The notes beneath the pieces are model-generated. The model was not told where the DNA came from and did not search any database. It saw only the letters and a program-made list of their open reading frames with translations. 16,032 nt of DNA from CAYTLQ01 sp964438715. Lineage in GTDB: Bacteria > Bacteroidota > Ignavibacteria > Ignavibacteriales > Ignavibacteriaceae. Position numbers and translations under genes: made by a program. Below, one piece after another: positions 1 to 7,491 of the stretch; the stretch's first letter is position 1, and each line of letters starts with the position of its first letter. The stretch spans positions 1 to 16,032 of the forward strand of contig CAYTLQ010000021.1 of NCBI GenBank assembly GCA_964438715.1. Direction: 5' to 3'.

Positions 1-60
1 ATTATTCGCTATTCAATGAATTATCATTATTTTTAGTATTTAAATTTTTTATTCGCGGCT

Positions 61-1092
61 GTGTTACAAATAGACAAATCTGTCATTAAAAGAATCTTAT
101 GCATTAAACTGAAAGGCATTGGCGATGTGGTGCTTTCAACAGTAGTCTTTAAAAATCTGTTGAAAGATCTGCCCGGCGTATCTATAGATTTTCTGACGGA
201 AGCGCCATCCAAACCACTGCTGGAAACTCTCCCTTTCATCAATGAAGTGCTTGTCTGGAAAAAAGAAGATGCTCTGTCCTTCCCCAAATTAATTGCAAAG
301 ATTATGTCCCGCAGGTATGATGTTGTTCTTGATTTCTATAGCAACCCACGCACAGCAGTACTTACATTACTCAGTTTAGCAAAATACCGCATCGGCTTCC
401 CCTATCGTGGGCGTGCATATGCTTACAATATTTATGGTCCGAAAGAGCGGGATAAATATCACGCCGGACAATTACATCTCGAAATGATAAAAAATGCCGG
501 ATTCTCAACATCCTCGAGGAGTCTTTTAATCGGAATTACTTCTGACGATGAACGGAAAGCAGAGGAATTTTTTGATGAATTTATAAAAGTCAAACCGGCA
601 TTTGGCATAAGCCCAAGCGGCGGCTGGGATTCAAAAAAATGTGAGGCGGAAAAATTTGCTGAGTTCGGTAACGCCGTCGTAAAAAAATATGGAATTCCTG
701 CTGTTGTTGTCTGGGGACCGGGCGATAAAGAAGATGCTGAAAAAATTGTTAAACTTATGAATGGTAACGCGCATCTTGCACCTCCAACAACAATCCGCGA
801 AATGGCGGCATTCCTGAAAAAATGTAGCTTTGTGATTGCTAACGACAGCGGTCCAATGCATATCGCAACTGCTGTGAAGACACCCGTACTCAGCCTTCAC
901 GGTCCTACTAACCCAAATATGCAGGGGCCTTTCGGAGAATTACATGAATGGGTACGCCTTGATGAACTCGAGTGTATTGAATGTAACTTGCTCGTTTGTA
1001 ATCGCGGACATGAATGCTTTCTGAATCTGACAGCAGACCGTGTACTTCAAAAAGTGGACTCTCTCATAAGCCAGAATCATTTAAATTTGTAA
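61..1092 (+). CDS. Glycosyltransferase family 9 (heptosyltransferase-like), copy 1
   Basis: This 343-residue protein has the signatures of GT9 (ADP-heptose:LPS heptosyltransferase family), which transfers a sugar from a nucleotide donor onto LPS core or a related glycan at the cytoplasmic face of the inner membrane. The N-terminal Rossmann domain opens with KGIGDVVLST (about residues 18-27). The donor-binding motif NDSGPMH lies at 261-267 and is followed by a PVLSLHGPTNP loop. Near the C-terminus four cysteines form CX2CX4CX5C (C305, C308, C313, C319), a tail seen in many GT9 proteins. The start is GTG at 61; an in-frame TAG at 34-36 closes the frame upstream, and no clear Shine-Dalgarno is visible. 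It is separated by 1 nt from the next GT9 gene, so the two are surely cotranscribed. The exact sugar and acceptor cannot be told from the sequence. Confidence 0.9.
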   Translation: MLQIDKSVIKRILCIKLKGIGDVVLSTVVFKNLLKDLPGVSIDFLTEAPSKPLLETLPFINEVLVWKKEDALSFPKLIAKIMSRRYDVVLDFYSNPRTAVLTLLSLAKYRIGFPYRGRAYAYNIYGPKERDKYHAGQLHLEMIKNAGFSTSSRSLLIGITSDDERKAEEFFDEFIKVKPAFGISPSGGWDSKKCEAEKFAEFGNAVVKKYGIPAVVVWGPGDKEDAEKIVKLMNGNAHLAPPTTIREMAAFLKKCSFVIANDSGPMHIATAVKTPVLSLHGPTNPNMQGPFGELHEWVRLDELECIECNLLVCNRGHECFLNLTADRVLQKVDSLISQNHLNL

Positions 1093-1093
1093 A

Positions 1094-2155
1094 ATGAAGA
1101 AGTTTGAATTTTTTCTCAAAAGGATTTTCCTCTCGCTTCTCTTACTGTTAATGAAACAGAAGAAGTCAGAGACTATTCCCTCATTTAATAGTACCTCTCG
1201 CGTTCTGTTTGTTCGTCTTAATCGTATTGGCGATGCACTGGTTACTACACCTCTTCTTACAAGTTTCTGCACTGCTACGGGCGCTGAGATTGATGTTCTT
1301 GCAGATGAAAAAAATCACTTCGTTTTCTCAAATGTTTCCGCTGTCCGAAGAGTAAAAATCTTCCGCAAAGGATTGAAGGACTTTCGGGAAATTATAAAGG
1401 ATATTAATGCCTCAAAATATGATGCCGTTGTCGATCTGCATGATGATATATCAACTACAGTATCATATCTGCTTGCATTTATTAAAGCTCCTCATAAAAT
1501 CGGATTTGCCAAGGGTAACGATAATGTTTATACTCTTACTGTAAAAAAACCTGATGCAACAAAGGTGCATATAATTGATAGAATGCTTGCATTTAGTGAA
1601 GTTCTGGGCTTCACCCCAAACAAGAATTCTCTCGGGATCAGTTTTTCTCCCTCGGAAGCTGCCTTAAAAAAAGCTAAAGATTTTGTCGCTTCACGATTTC
1701 CACAAAGAAAATTTCTTTTGGGCATTAACATCTCTGCAGGCAGTGATGCACGATATTGGGGTACAGAAAATTTCAGGAAACTGGTAAAATATATCTCCGG
1801 CTTTCCGGTCGATATTGTGCCTCTATCTTCTACCCGTGACCTTAAATTTGCTTTTGCTATTTTTGAAGACAAAAGTAAAATTTTCTATACTCCCATCTTT
1901 GAAGAATTTGCGGCAATAATGAATGAAATTGATATGCTCTTCTCCCCTGATACTGCAACTATTCACCTTGCGAGCATCTACAGGAAACCTGTATTCGGGC
2001 TTTATGTAAAATATATGACAAACGATATGATTTGGTCTCCATACGGCTGTGACTTTGACTGCGTAATTACTACTGAACCTACATTAAAAAACATTTCGTT
2101 TGCTCAGGTTGAAGAAAAGTTTGGTCCATTTTTAAATAAATATCTTAACAAATGA
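1094..2155 (+). CDS. Glycosyltransferase family 9, copy 2, with hydrophobic N-terminus
   Basis: A second GT9-like glycosyltransferase of 353 residues. The GT9 fold starts late: VLFVRLNRIGDALVTTPLL begins near residue 37. It is preceded by a basic and hydrophobic stretch (KRIFLSLLLLL, about 9-19) that could be a membrane-association helix. The C-terminal donor motif is degenerate, PDTATIH at 285-291 in place of the usual PDTGPMH, followed by LASIYRKPVFGLY. The tail lacks the four-cysteine cluster of its two neighbours. It starts at ATG 1094, 1 nt after the previous stop; Met20 (1151) is an alternative start that would remove the hydrophobic segment. Its TGA overlaps the next ATG (ATGA), implying translational coupling. 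Donor and acceptor are unknown. The replaced Gly-Pro in the motif could mean a different substrate or weak activity, which is inference. Confidence 0.85.
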   Translation: MKKFEFFLKRIFLSLLLLLMKQKKSETIPSFNSTSRVLFVRLNRIGDALVTTPLLTSFCTATGAEIDVLADEKNHFVFSNVSAVRRVKIFRKGLKDFREIIKDINASKYDAVVDLHDDISTTVSYLLAFIKAPHKIGFAKGNDNVYTLTVKKPDATKVHIIDRMLAFSEVLGFTPNKNSLGISFSPSEAALKKAKDFVASRFPQRKFLLGINISAGSDARYWGTENFRKLVKYISGFPVDIVPLSSTRDLKFAFAIFEDKSKIFYTPIFEEFAAIMNEIDMLFSPDTATIHLASIYRKPVFGLYVKYMTNDMIWSPYGCDFDCVITTEPTLKNISFAQVEEKFGPFLNKYLNK

Positions 2156-3270
2156 ATCCTATACCTTCTTGTAAAAATTTTAACGGATACAAACCGTGCT
2201 TTCCGGATCATGACTGCTGGACTCAGGGATGTAAAGAAAATCGTCCTATCGGGAAAAAAATTCTTATTATTAATCTTGATGCCATGGGAGATGTTGTTAT
2301 GACTACCGCACGGCTTCCCGGTATTAAAAGGGCTTATCCAGAATCAACAATCTGGTGGATCACATTAAAAATTTCTGCGCCTTTGCTTGAAAATAATCCC
2401 TACATCGATAAAGTGCTTCCGTACGATTTTGAGTCATTAAGTATCCTAAGTGTTATGCAGTTTGATATTGTACTCAGTTGCGATAAAAGTCAGCGTTCCT
2501 GCGCAATTGCTGAAATGGTGAAAGCAACCGAAAAACGCGGCTTTGGATTGAACGCCGATGGAAAGATTTATCCTTTTAATAAAGGTGCGGAATATAACTT
2601 TCTACTCGGTATGAATAATCAGCTTAAGTTCAAAGAAAATACCCGAACCGGCCAGGATTATTTGTCCGAAACTTTTGAAATTCCTTTTGAGCGTGACGAG
2701 TATGTATTCAATTTTACGGATGAAGAAAAAGCATTTACTGAGGATTACAAAAAATCTATTGGAATTGTTGCTGATGACAAGATAATTGGGTTTAATACCG
2801 GTTGCTCAAACTTATTCCCGAATAAAAAAATGACAATTGAGCAACATGTTACAGTTATCTCAGCATTATTGAAATATAACAAGTTTAAGATTCTCCTGCT
2901 CGGTGGTCCTGAAGATACTGAGAGGAACCAAATAATTGCCGGTCATTTTGGTGACAAAATAATTAGTACGCCAACAACCGACGGGGTGAGGAAAGGAGCA
3001 TGCTATATGTCAATACCCCATGTTGTTATTACAGGCGACTCCTTCGGTATGCATCTCGCTATTGCTTTAAAGAAGTATGTCATTGCATGGTTTGGATTAA
3101 GCTGTTGGACGGAAATTGATCTTTATGACCGTGGCGTAAAACTTTATCCTGATGGATTGCATTGCTCCCCTTGCTGGAAAAAACAATGTCCTTATAATCT
3201 TGAATGTATTCAAATGATAGACCTCAAAAAAATGGAAAAAGAGGCTGTAGCATATTTTGACAACCGATAA
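2152..3270 (+). CDS. Glycosyltransferase family 9, copy 3, with extra N-terminal cysteine cluster
   Basis: A third GT9-like enzyme, 372 residues. Ahead of the Rossmann start (KILIINLDAMGDVVMTTA, about 35-52) is a cysteine-rich N-terminal extension with C7, C16, C22 and C27 (CX8CX5CX4C) around a GYKPC core. This type of extension occurs in a GT9 subfamily and could hold a metal, which is inference. The donor motif is GDSFGMH (295-301), where many relatives have DTGPMH. The C-terminal tail carries C338, C341, C346 and C352 with exactly the CX2CX4CX5C spacing of copy 1. The start ATG overlaps the previous stop by 4 nt. It is the last of the three glycosyltransferases, and 27 nt separate it from the propeller gene. 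It probably adds a core-type sugar to LPS or another envelope glycan; the specificity is not readable. Confidence 0.87.
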   Translation: MNPIPSCKNFNGYKPCFPDHDCWTQGCKENRPIGKKILIINLDAMGDVVMTTARLPGIKRAYPESTIWWITLKISAPLLENNPYIDKVLPYDFESLSILSVMQFDIVLSCDKSQRSCAIAEMVKATEKRGFGLNADGKIYPFNKGAEYNFLLGMNNQLKFKENTRTGQDYLSETFEIPFERDEYVFNFTDEEKAFTEDYKKSIGIVADDKIIGFNTGCSNLFPNKKMTIEQHVTVISALLKYNKFKILLLGGPEDTERNQIIAGHFGDKIISTPTTDGVRKGACYMSIPHVVITGDSFGMHLAIALKKYVIAWFGLSCWTEIDLYDRGVKLYPDGLHCSPCWKKQCPYNLECIQMIDLKKMEKEAVAYFDNR

Positions 3271-3297
3271 CTAATTATTCTCTGAATTGAATTTTCT

Positions 3298-4428
3298 GTG
3301 ATTAAAAATTATACATACAACATTTTATTCATCATCATTATTCTTTTCTTTTGGTTTTCTCCGTTAGCATTGTCCTCAACAGGCTCACCAAAAGCAAAGT
3401 TCGATATATTCCATAGAAAAAGCGTTATTGTTGACATAGTAGATGCCGGAAACACACTCTGGTTTGCTACTTATGGACAAGGCTTATATGCGTATAACAA
3501 ACAAGATGGCACCTGGGAGATTTATAATACACAAGAAAAAACTGCTGATAATGATTTTTATTATTGTGTTGCGGCATCCGATAACTTTATTTGGGCGGGA
3601 AGCAGTGACGGACTTTTTATTTACGATAGAAAAAGAAAAAGCTGGAAAAAACGAAAGTTTGCTGTTGGCGGTGAGTATGGCAACTGGATCCGATCGCTGT
3701 ATTACGACAAAGTTAATGATGTTTTATGGATTGGCAGGTTTAAATTTCTTTCACGACTGGATGTAAAAAAACAAAAATGGGATGATTTTGATCTTACGAT
3801 AAATAAAGATGACAAAACAAATAATATAAAAGTCATACGCCCGGACGGAGAAAACTATCTTTGGATAGGCACTGAGGGCGGTATGTTTTTTTATGACAAA
3901 CGAAAAGATCCGAATCAGAAATCCTCTTTTGAATTTTTCAGTAATAATGGCAATGGCTTCAGAGGAGATGGAGAATCTGTTTCCATTGCAGAAGTCTTTA
4001 CAGAAAAAAATTATGTGTGGATAGGAACTGAGGAATTTATTACCGAAGAGAGACCAAAGTTTAATGTTGGCGGTATTTACCGGTTTAACAGGAAAGCCGG
4101 ATGGCAAAAGTTCGATAAGCGAACCGGTTTAACCGCAAACGGTATTTATTGTCTTACAAGAGTTGGTAATCATATCTGGGCGGGTGTTTATCAATTTGAC
4201 AGAAATCTAAAAAAAGAAATTCCGAAGGGTCTGGTTATCTTCAACAGATTTAACGGCAAACCTTTAAAATTTAATCTTGACGAGATTCAACTCACAACAA
4301 ATACTATTTCTGCCCTGTACTTCGATGGATCGTATTTATGGATTGGTACAGATGATGGGATATGGAGATTATCCTTTACTGCACCTTTTGCAAGTATGGC
4401 AAAAAGATCAGAACACCTGAAAAAATAA
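3298..4428 (+). CDS. Exported seven-bladed beta-propeller protein (two-component-propeller-like repeats)
   Basis: I do not recognise a named family member. The 376-residue protein starts at GTG 3298, the only start available after an in-frame TGA at 3283. It opens with a hydrophobic segment (about residues 8-26, rich in I, L, F and W) ending in LALSS, which reads as a signal peptide or N-terminal anchor. The rest is seven repeats built on (L/I/V)W(I/A/F)(G/A), with tryptophans at 55, 99, 144, 189, 241, 294 and 348. The spacing is 44-54 residues, and most repeats continue into a G(L/I/M)(Y/F/W) strand, such as GLYAY, GLFIY and GMFFY. Seven such units predict a closed seven-bladed propeller like the sensor halves of hybrid two-component proteins, but no kinase or other effector domain follows. 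It sits just behind the GT9 genes, so a periplasmic or surface role linked to the same envelope structure is possible; this is inference. Confidence 0.8.
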   Translation: MIKNYTYNILFIIIILFFWFSPLALSSTGSPKAKFDIFHRKSVIVDIVDAGNTLWFATYGQGLYAYNKQDGTWEIYNTQEKTADNDFYYCVAASDNFIWAGSSDGLFIYDRKRKSWKKRKFAVGGEYGNWIRSLYYDKVNDVLWIGRFKFLSRLDVKKQKWDDFDLTINKDDKTNNIKVIRPDGENYLWIGTEGGMFFYDKRKDPNQKSSFEFFSNNGNGFRGDGESVSIAEVFTEKNYVWIGTEEFITEERPKFNVGGIYRFNRKAGWQKFDKRTGLTANGIYCLTRVGNHIWAGVYQFDRNLKKEIPKGLVIFNRFNGKPLKFNLDEIQLTTNTISALYFDGSYLWIGTDDGIWRLSFTAPFASMAKRSEHLKK

Positions 4429-4450
4429 AACTGTACATTCCCTTTTGTGA

Positions 4451-4484
4451 GCAGATTCTTTTTTGAAATAACAAGTCTGCTTTT
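4451..4484 (+). terminator. Weak hairpin after the propeller gene
   Basis: GCAGA at 4451-4455 pairs with TCTGC at 4476-4480, extended by a G-U and a T-A pair. The loop is about 16 nt and a TTTT run follows. The short stem and long loop make it a poor intrinsic terminator, but the position, 23 nt after the stop codon of the propeller gene, fits. Confidence 0.3.
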
Positions 4485-4510
4485 CAGAACTTTTAAGTTT
4501 TAATAATTTC

Positions 4511-4549
4511 AAAAAGTCTCGCTTTCACTTAAGTTTACTGAAAGCGGAG
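4511..4549 (-). terminator. Intrinsic terminator of pckG, overlapping its stop codon
   Basis: Read on the - strand, CGCTTTCA (4546-4539) and TGAAAGCG (4527-4520) form a perfect 8-bp stem around an 11-nt loop that contains the pckG stop codon. With a one-base bulge the stem extends two more pairs, and TTTTT follows at 4515-4511. No comparable T run lies on the other side, so it should act only on - strand transcripts. Confidence 0.55.
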
Positions 4550-6322
4550 AAACCTTTCTTTAAGTTTTTCAAGTTGAACAACAATCTCATCAGGAAGTCG
4601 TTCGCCGAATTTTTCAAAATATTTCTTCAACCAGTCAACCTCCCTGAGTCCTTCCTCCCTGCTGACATAAAATATTTTTTCCCATGTTTTCTCGTCGATA
4701 TCCAAACCATCGAGCAATATTGACCCGGGGGCAGGAATTTTGCCAAAAGGATGATCAGAATAACCCGCCTTATTATCAATTCGCTCAAATATCCATTTCA
4801 GCACCCGAATATTTTCACCATATCCGGGCCAAAGAAATTTGCCATTTTCATCTTTTCGGAACCAGTTCACATAAAAAACTTTTGGAAGTTTTGCAACATC
4901 ACTATTTTCGGAAAATCTGAACCAATGCGCAAAATAGTCTCCCATATTATAACCACAGAAAGGAAGCATAGCGAAAGGATCATTGCGTAGTTGGCCTACT
5001 GCTCCGGTTGCCGCGGCAGTTGTTTCGGAGGAAACACTCGCCCCCATAAACACACCATGATTCCAGTCTTCTGCTTCACAAACCAACGGTATTACAGTAC
5101 TTCTCCTGCCACCAAATAAAATTGCGCTGATTGGTACACCTTCAGGGCTCTCCCATAACGGATCGATAACAGGACATTGTGATGCAGGAGCAGTGAAGCG
5201 GGAGTTTGGATGAGCCGCAGGTCTGGTAAGTGCCGGAGTCCAATCTCTTTTCAGCCAATCCAAAAGGTGTAAAGGTTTTTCGTCTGTCATGCCTTCCCAC
5301 CAGACATCCCCATCGTCAGTAAGAGCTACATTTGTAAATATAGTATTTTTTGTAGCGCTTAACATGGCGTTGGGATTTGTTTTCATCGATGTTCCGGGAG
5401 CTACGCCGAAGAATCCTGCCTCGGGATTAATAGCATACAAACGGCCATCCTTACCAAACTTCATCCATGCGATATCATCACCTACTGTTTCCACTTTCCA
5501 GCCGGGTAATGTTGGTGTAAGCATTGCAAGATTTGTCTTTCCGCATGCACTGGGAAAAGCTGCAGCAATATACTTTTTTTCACCCGATGGTGAAGTAATA
5601 CCTACAATTAACATATGCTCTGCAAGCCAACCCTCATCCCGCGCCATTACCGAAGCGATGCGCAATGCAAAACATTTTTTTCCCAGCAGTGCATTACCGC
5701 CATATCCACTACCAAAGGACCAGATGCTTCTCTCTTCGGGAAAATGGACTATATACTTAATTCTGTTACAGGGCCAGGTAACATCCTGTTTACCATCTTC
5801 AAGCGGATATCCCACCGAATGCAATGCAGGTACAAAATCACCATCACCCAGCACATCAAGTACACGCTTTCCTATGCGTGTCATAATTTTCATATTACAT
5901 ACAACATAGGGCGAGTCGGTAAGTTCAACACCAATCTGAGAAATCTCCGATCCAATTGGTCCCATGCTGAATGGTATGACATACATGGTTCTGCCACGCA
6001 TACTACCTGTAAAAAGGTCAGTCAGAACCACTTTCATATCATTTGGATCCATCCAATTGTTCGTGGGACCAGCGTCTTCTCTGTTTTTTGAGCATATAAA
6101 AGTACGGTCCTCAACCCTTGCTACATCTGTAGGGTCGGAAACAGCATAATAGGAATTAGGTCTTTTTTCTTCGTTGAGCTTGATAAAAGAGCCTTTTTTT
6201 ACGAGCAATTCAGCCATTCGATTAAATTCTTCATCAGAACCATCGCACCAGTAAACGGAATCGGGCTGGCACATTTGCGCCATTTCATTCACCCAGGCAA
6301 TCAATTTTTTATTGCTTGTCAT
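4535..6322 (-). CDS. pckG: Phosphoenolpyruvate carboxykinase, GTP type
   Basis: Interconverts oxaloacetate + GTP with phosphoenolpyruvate + CO2 + GDP, a cytoplasmic step of gluconeogenesis or anaplerosis. Family assignment is clear along the whole length (595 residues, usual for bacterial GTP enzymes). There is an NNWMDP segment, the TMYVIPFSMGPIGS substrate region, the kinase-1a P-loop FPSACGKTN with the hallmark reactive cysteine (about Cys260 from this start), DDIAWM as the kinase-2 motif, and a C-terminal NWFRKDENGKFLWPGYGEN nucleotide-binding stretch. I chose ATG at 6322 because GGAG lies 3 nt upstream; an in-frame GTG at 6331 would add three residues. It is transcribed away from the mlaE-like gene and converges on the propeller gene. 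The 250-nt upstream region holds candidate regulatory sites. No frameshift or missing key residue is seen. Confidence 0.97.
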   Translation of the reverse strand: MTSNKKLIAWVNEMAQMCQPDSVYWCDGSDEEFNRMAELLVKKGSFIKLNEEKRPNSYYAVSDPTDVARVEDRTFICSKNREDAGPTNNWMDPNDMKVVLTDLFTGSMRGRTMYVIPFSMGPIGSEISQIGVELTDSPYVVCNMKIMTRIGKRVLDVLGDGDFVPALHSVGYPLEDGKQDVTWPCNRIKYIVHFPEERSIWSFGSGYGGNALLGKKCFALRIASVMARDEGWLAEHMLIVGITSPSGEKKYIAAAFPSACGKTNLAMLTPTLPGWKVETVGDDIAWMKFGKDGRLYAINPEAGFFGVAPGTSMKTNPNAMLSATKNTIFTNVALTDDGDVWWEGMTDEKPLHLLDWLKRDWTPALTRPAAHPNSRFTAPASQCPVIDPLWESPEGVPISAILFGGRRSTVIPLVCEAEDWNHGVFMGASVSSETTAAATGAVGQLRNDPFAMLPFCGYNMGDYFAHWFRFSENSDVAKLPKVFYVNWFRKDENGKFLWPGYGENIRVLKWIFERIDNKAGYSDHPFGKIPAPGSILLDGLDIDEKTWEKIFYVSREEGLREVDWLKKYFEKFGERLPDEIVVQLEKLKERFLRFQ

Positions 6323-6447
6323 TTTCTCCACGAAATTGGGTTTAAGATATAGTTTCTATCCAAGGGACAGAGTGGTAGTTTTTTTCGAACACACACCGGC
6401 ATAGCAACCGGTAAATTTCGGAAGTACCAAAATAACTACTTTCTAAG

Positions 6448-6460
6448 TTGTACAAAAGTA
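6448..6460 (-). promoter_or_regulatory. Candidate -7 box and TTGTACAA palindrome upstream of pckG
   Basis: On the - strand TACTTTTG (6460-6453) matches the TAnnTTTG -7 consensus known for Bacteroidota. It runs directly into the palindrome TTGTACAA (6455-6448). No convincing -33 TTTG box was found at the usual distance. The implied pckG leader would be about 120 nt. The palindrome recurs at 6553-6560 ahead of the divergent gene, suggesting a shared operator; this is inference. Confidence 0.35.
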
Positions 6461-6542
6461 AATTATTCCAGTCGGTCTGCATTCATTTCCGAAACGACCG
6501 CTACCATCAAAAACCGATAGCTCTACTCTCATATATTTTTCT

Positions 6543-6566
6543 TAAGTTTGTATTGTACAATAAGGA
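6543..6566 (+). promoter_or_regulatory. Candidate -7 box, 12-bp palindrome and Shine-Dalgarno upstream of the mlaE-like gene
   Basis: TAAGTTTG (6543-6550) matches TAnnTTTG. It is followed at once by the perfect 12-bp palindrome TATTGTACAATA (6551-6562) and then AAGGA (6562-6566), 8 nt before the TTG start at 6575. The Shine-Dalgarno is what supports that unusual start. A repressor bound at the palindrome would cover the transcription start and ribosome site. No -33 box is visible. Confidence 0.4.
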
Positions 6567-6574
6567 ATATCTGA

Positions 6575-7348
6575 TTGATTCAGCGCTTTTTCGAAAGCAT
6601 TGGCAGAAAGACAATTAATCTGTTTACAGAAATCGGCCAGGTTGCTCAGCTTTTCTTCGGTATTATCCGATCATTTCCTAAAATACCAAAAAGCAGAAAG
6701 ATTGTATTTTATCAAATGGAGCATATAGGCGTTAACTCTCTGCCTCTTGTTCTTATTATTGCAGTATTTACCGGCGCGGTTGCCGCATGGCAGGCGGCAT
6801 ATCAACTTAAAGGTATTGCTCCCTTGTCATTTTTAGGTGGTGCAACAACCCGTGCAATCATAACCGAACTGGGTCCTGTGCTTACCGGTATTGTTATTGC
6901 CGGCAGAGTGGGAGCGTCAATAGCCGCCGAGCTCGGCACAATGAAAGTAACCGAGCAAATTGACGCACTTGAAACTATGGCAATATCACCTGTCCGCTAT
7001 CTGGCTATGCCTCGTTTTTTTGCATCTATTACTATGATGCCTCTTATACTGATTTTTGCAAACCTTATTGCAGTAGTTGGCGCCTTTGTTGTATCCAATT
7101 ACTTCCTTAATGTTTCCGTTGCGGTGTTCTTTACTTCCGTAAAACGATATTTTCTTCTCGATGACTTTTTCTATGGTATAATTAAAACTATATTTTTTGG
7201 CGGCGTTACTTCCCTTCTGGGCTGCCATATAGGCTTGCGCACGGAAGGTGGCGCGGAAGGCGTTGGGCTTTCCACAATTCGTTCGTTCGTTGTATCTGCT
7301 GCCACTATACTTATTCTGGATTATGTTTTATGGTCGCTTATGTTTTGA
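6575..7348 (+). CDS. MlaE/YrbE-family ABC transporter permease (lipid transport)
   Basis: A 257-residue inner-membrane permease of the MlaE family, which in complete systems works with an MlaF-type ATPase and an MCE-domain MlaD protein to move phospholipids or other lipids between the two membranes. The diagnostic core is present: ELGPVLTG (98-105), AGRVGASIAAELGTM (109-123) and EQIDALE (127-133), followed by SPVRYLAMPR. About five hydrophobic segments are visible, near 53-75, 100-120, 147-172, 195-217 and 230-255, with an amphipathic N-terminal helix. The start is TTG at 6575: an in-frame TGA lies immediately before it and AAGGA sits 8 nt upstream. Neither the ATPase nor the MCE partner follows. 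The next gene is malic enzyme, so the partners must be encoded elsewhere if the system is complete. The substrate is unknown. Confidence 0.9.
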   Translation: MIQRFFESIGRKTINLFTEIGQVAQLFFGIIRSFPKIPKSRKIVFYQMEHIGVNSLPLVLIIAVFTGAVAAWQAAYQLKGIAPLSFLGGATTRAIITELGPVLTGIVIAGRVGASIAAELGTMKVTEQIDALETMAISPVRYLAMPRFFASITMMPLILIFANLIAVVGAFVVSNYFLNVSVAVFFTSVKRYFLLDDFFYGIIKTIFFGGVTSLLGCHIGLRTEGGAEGVGLSTIRSFVVSAATILILDYVLWSLMF

Positions 7349-7491
7349 GGCGCTACAAAAAAAATCAGTGTCACAATCTAATTCTCCGTAAGTATCCGCT
7401 CCTGATAACTAACCGAAAAACAACTTCCGTTTACCTTACAAAAATTTGCTCAATAAATGCTCACTACACAAAATAAAAATGGCGAAAAAAA

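Noticed and set aside
1528..1872. 114-codon - strand open frame inside the second GT9 gene
   Set aside because: Antisense shadow of a conserved gene, without a ribosome site or a recognisable product.
5289..5909. 206-codon + strand open frame inside pckG
   Set aside because: Antisense shadow of a clearly conserved pckG; its product resembles no known protein.
6395..6412. Small hairpin ACCGG...CCGGT in the pckG leader
   Set aside because: Only five base pairs and no adjacent T run or switch-like structure; not enough to call a terminator or riboswitch.
6443..6532. A 29-codon - strand ORF (MRVELSVFDGSGRFG...) in the pckG/mlaE-like spacer
   Set aside because: No Shine-Dalgarno, very short, and it covers the candidate pckG promoter box. 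Chance cannot be excluded.
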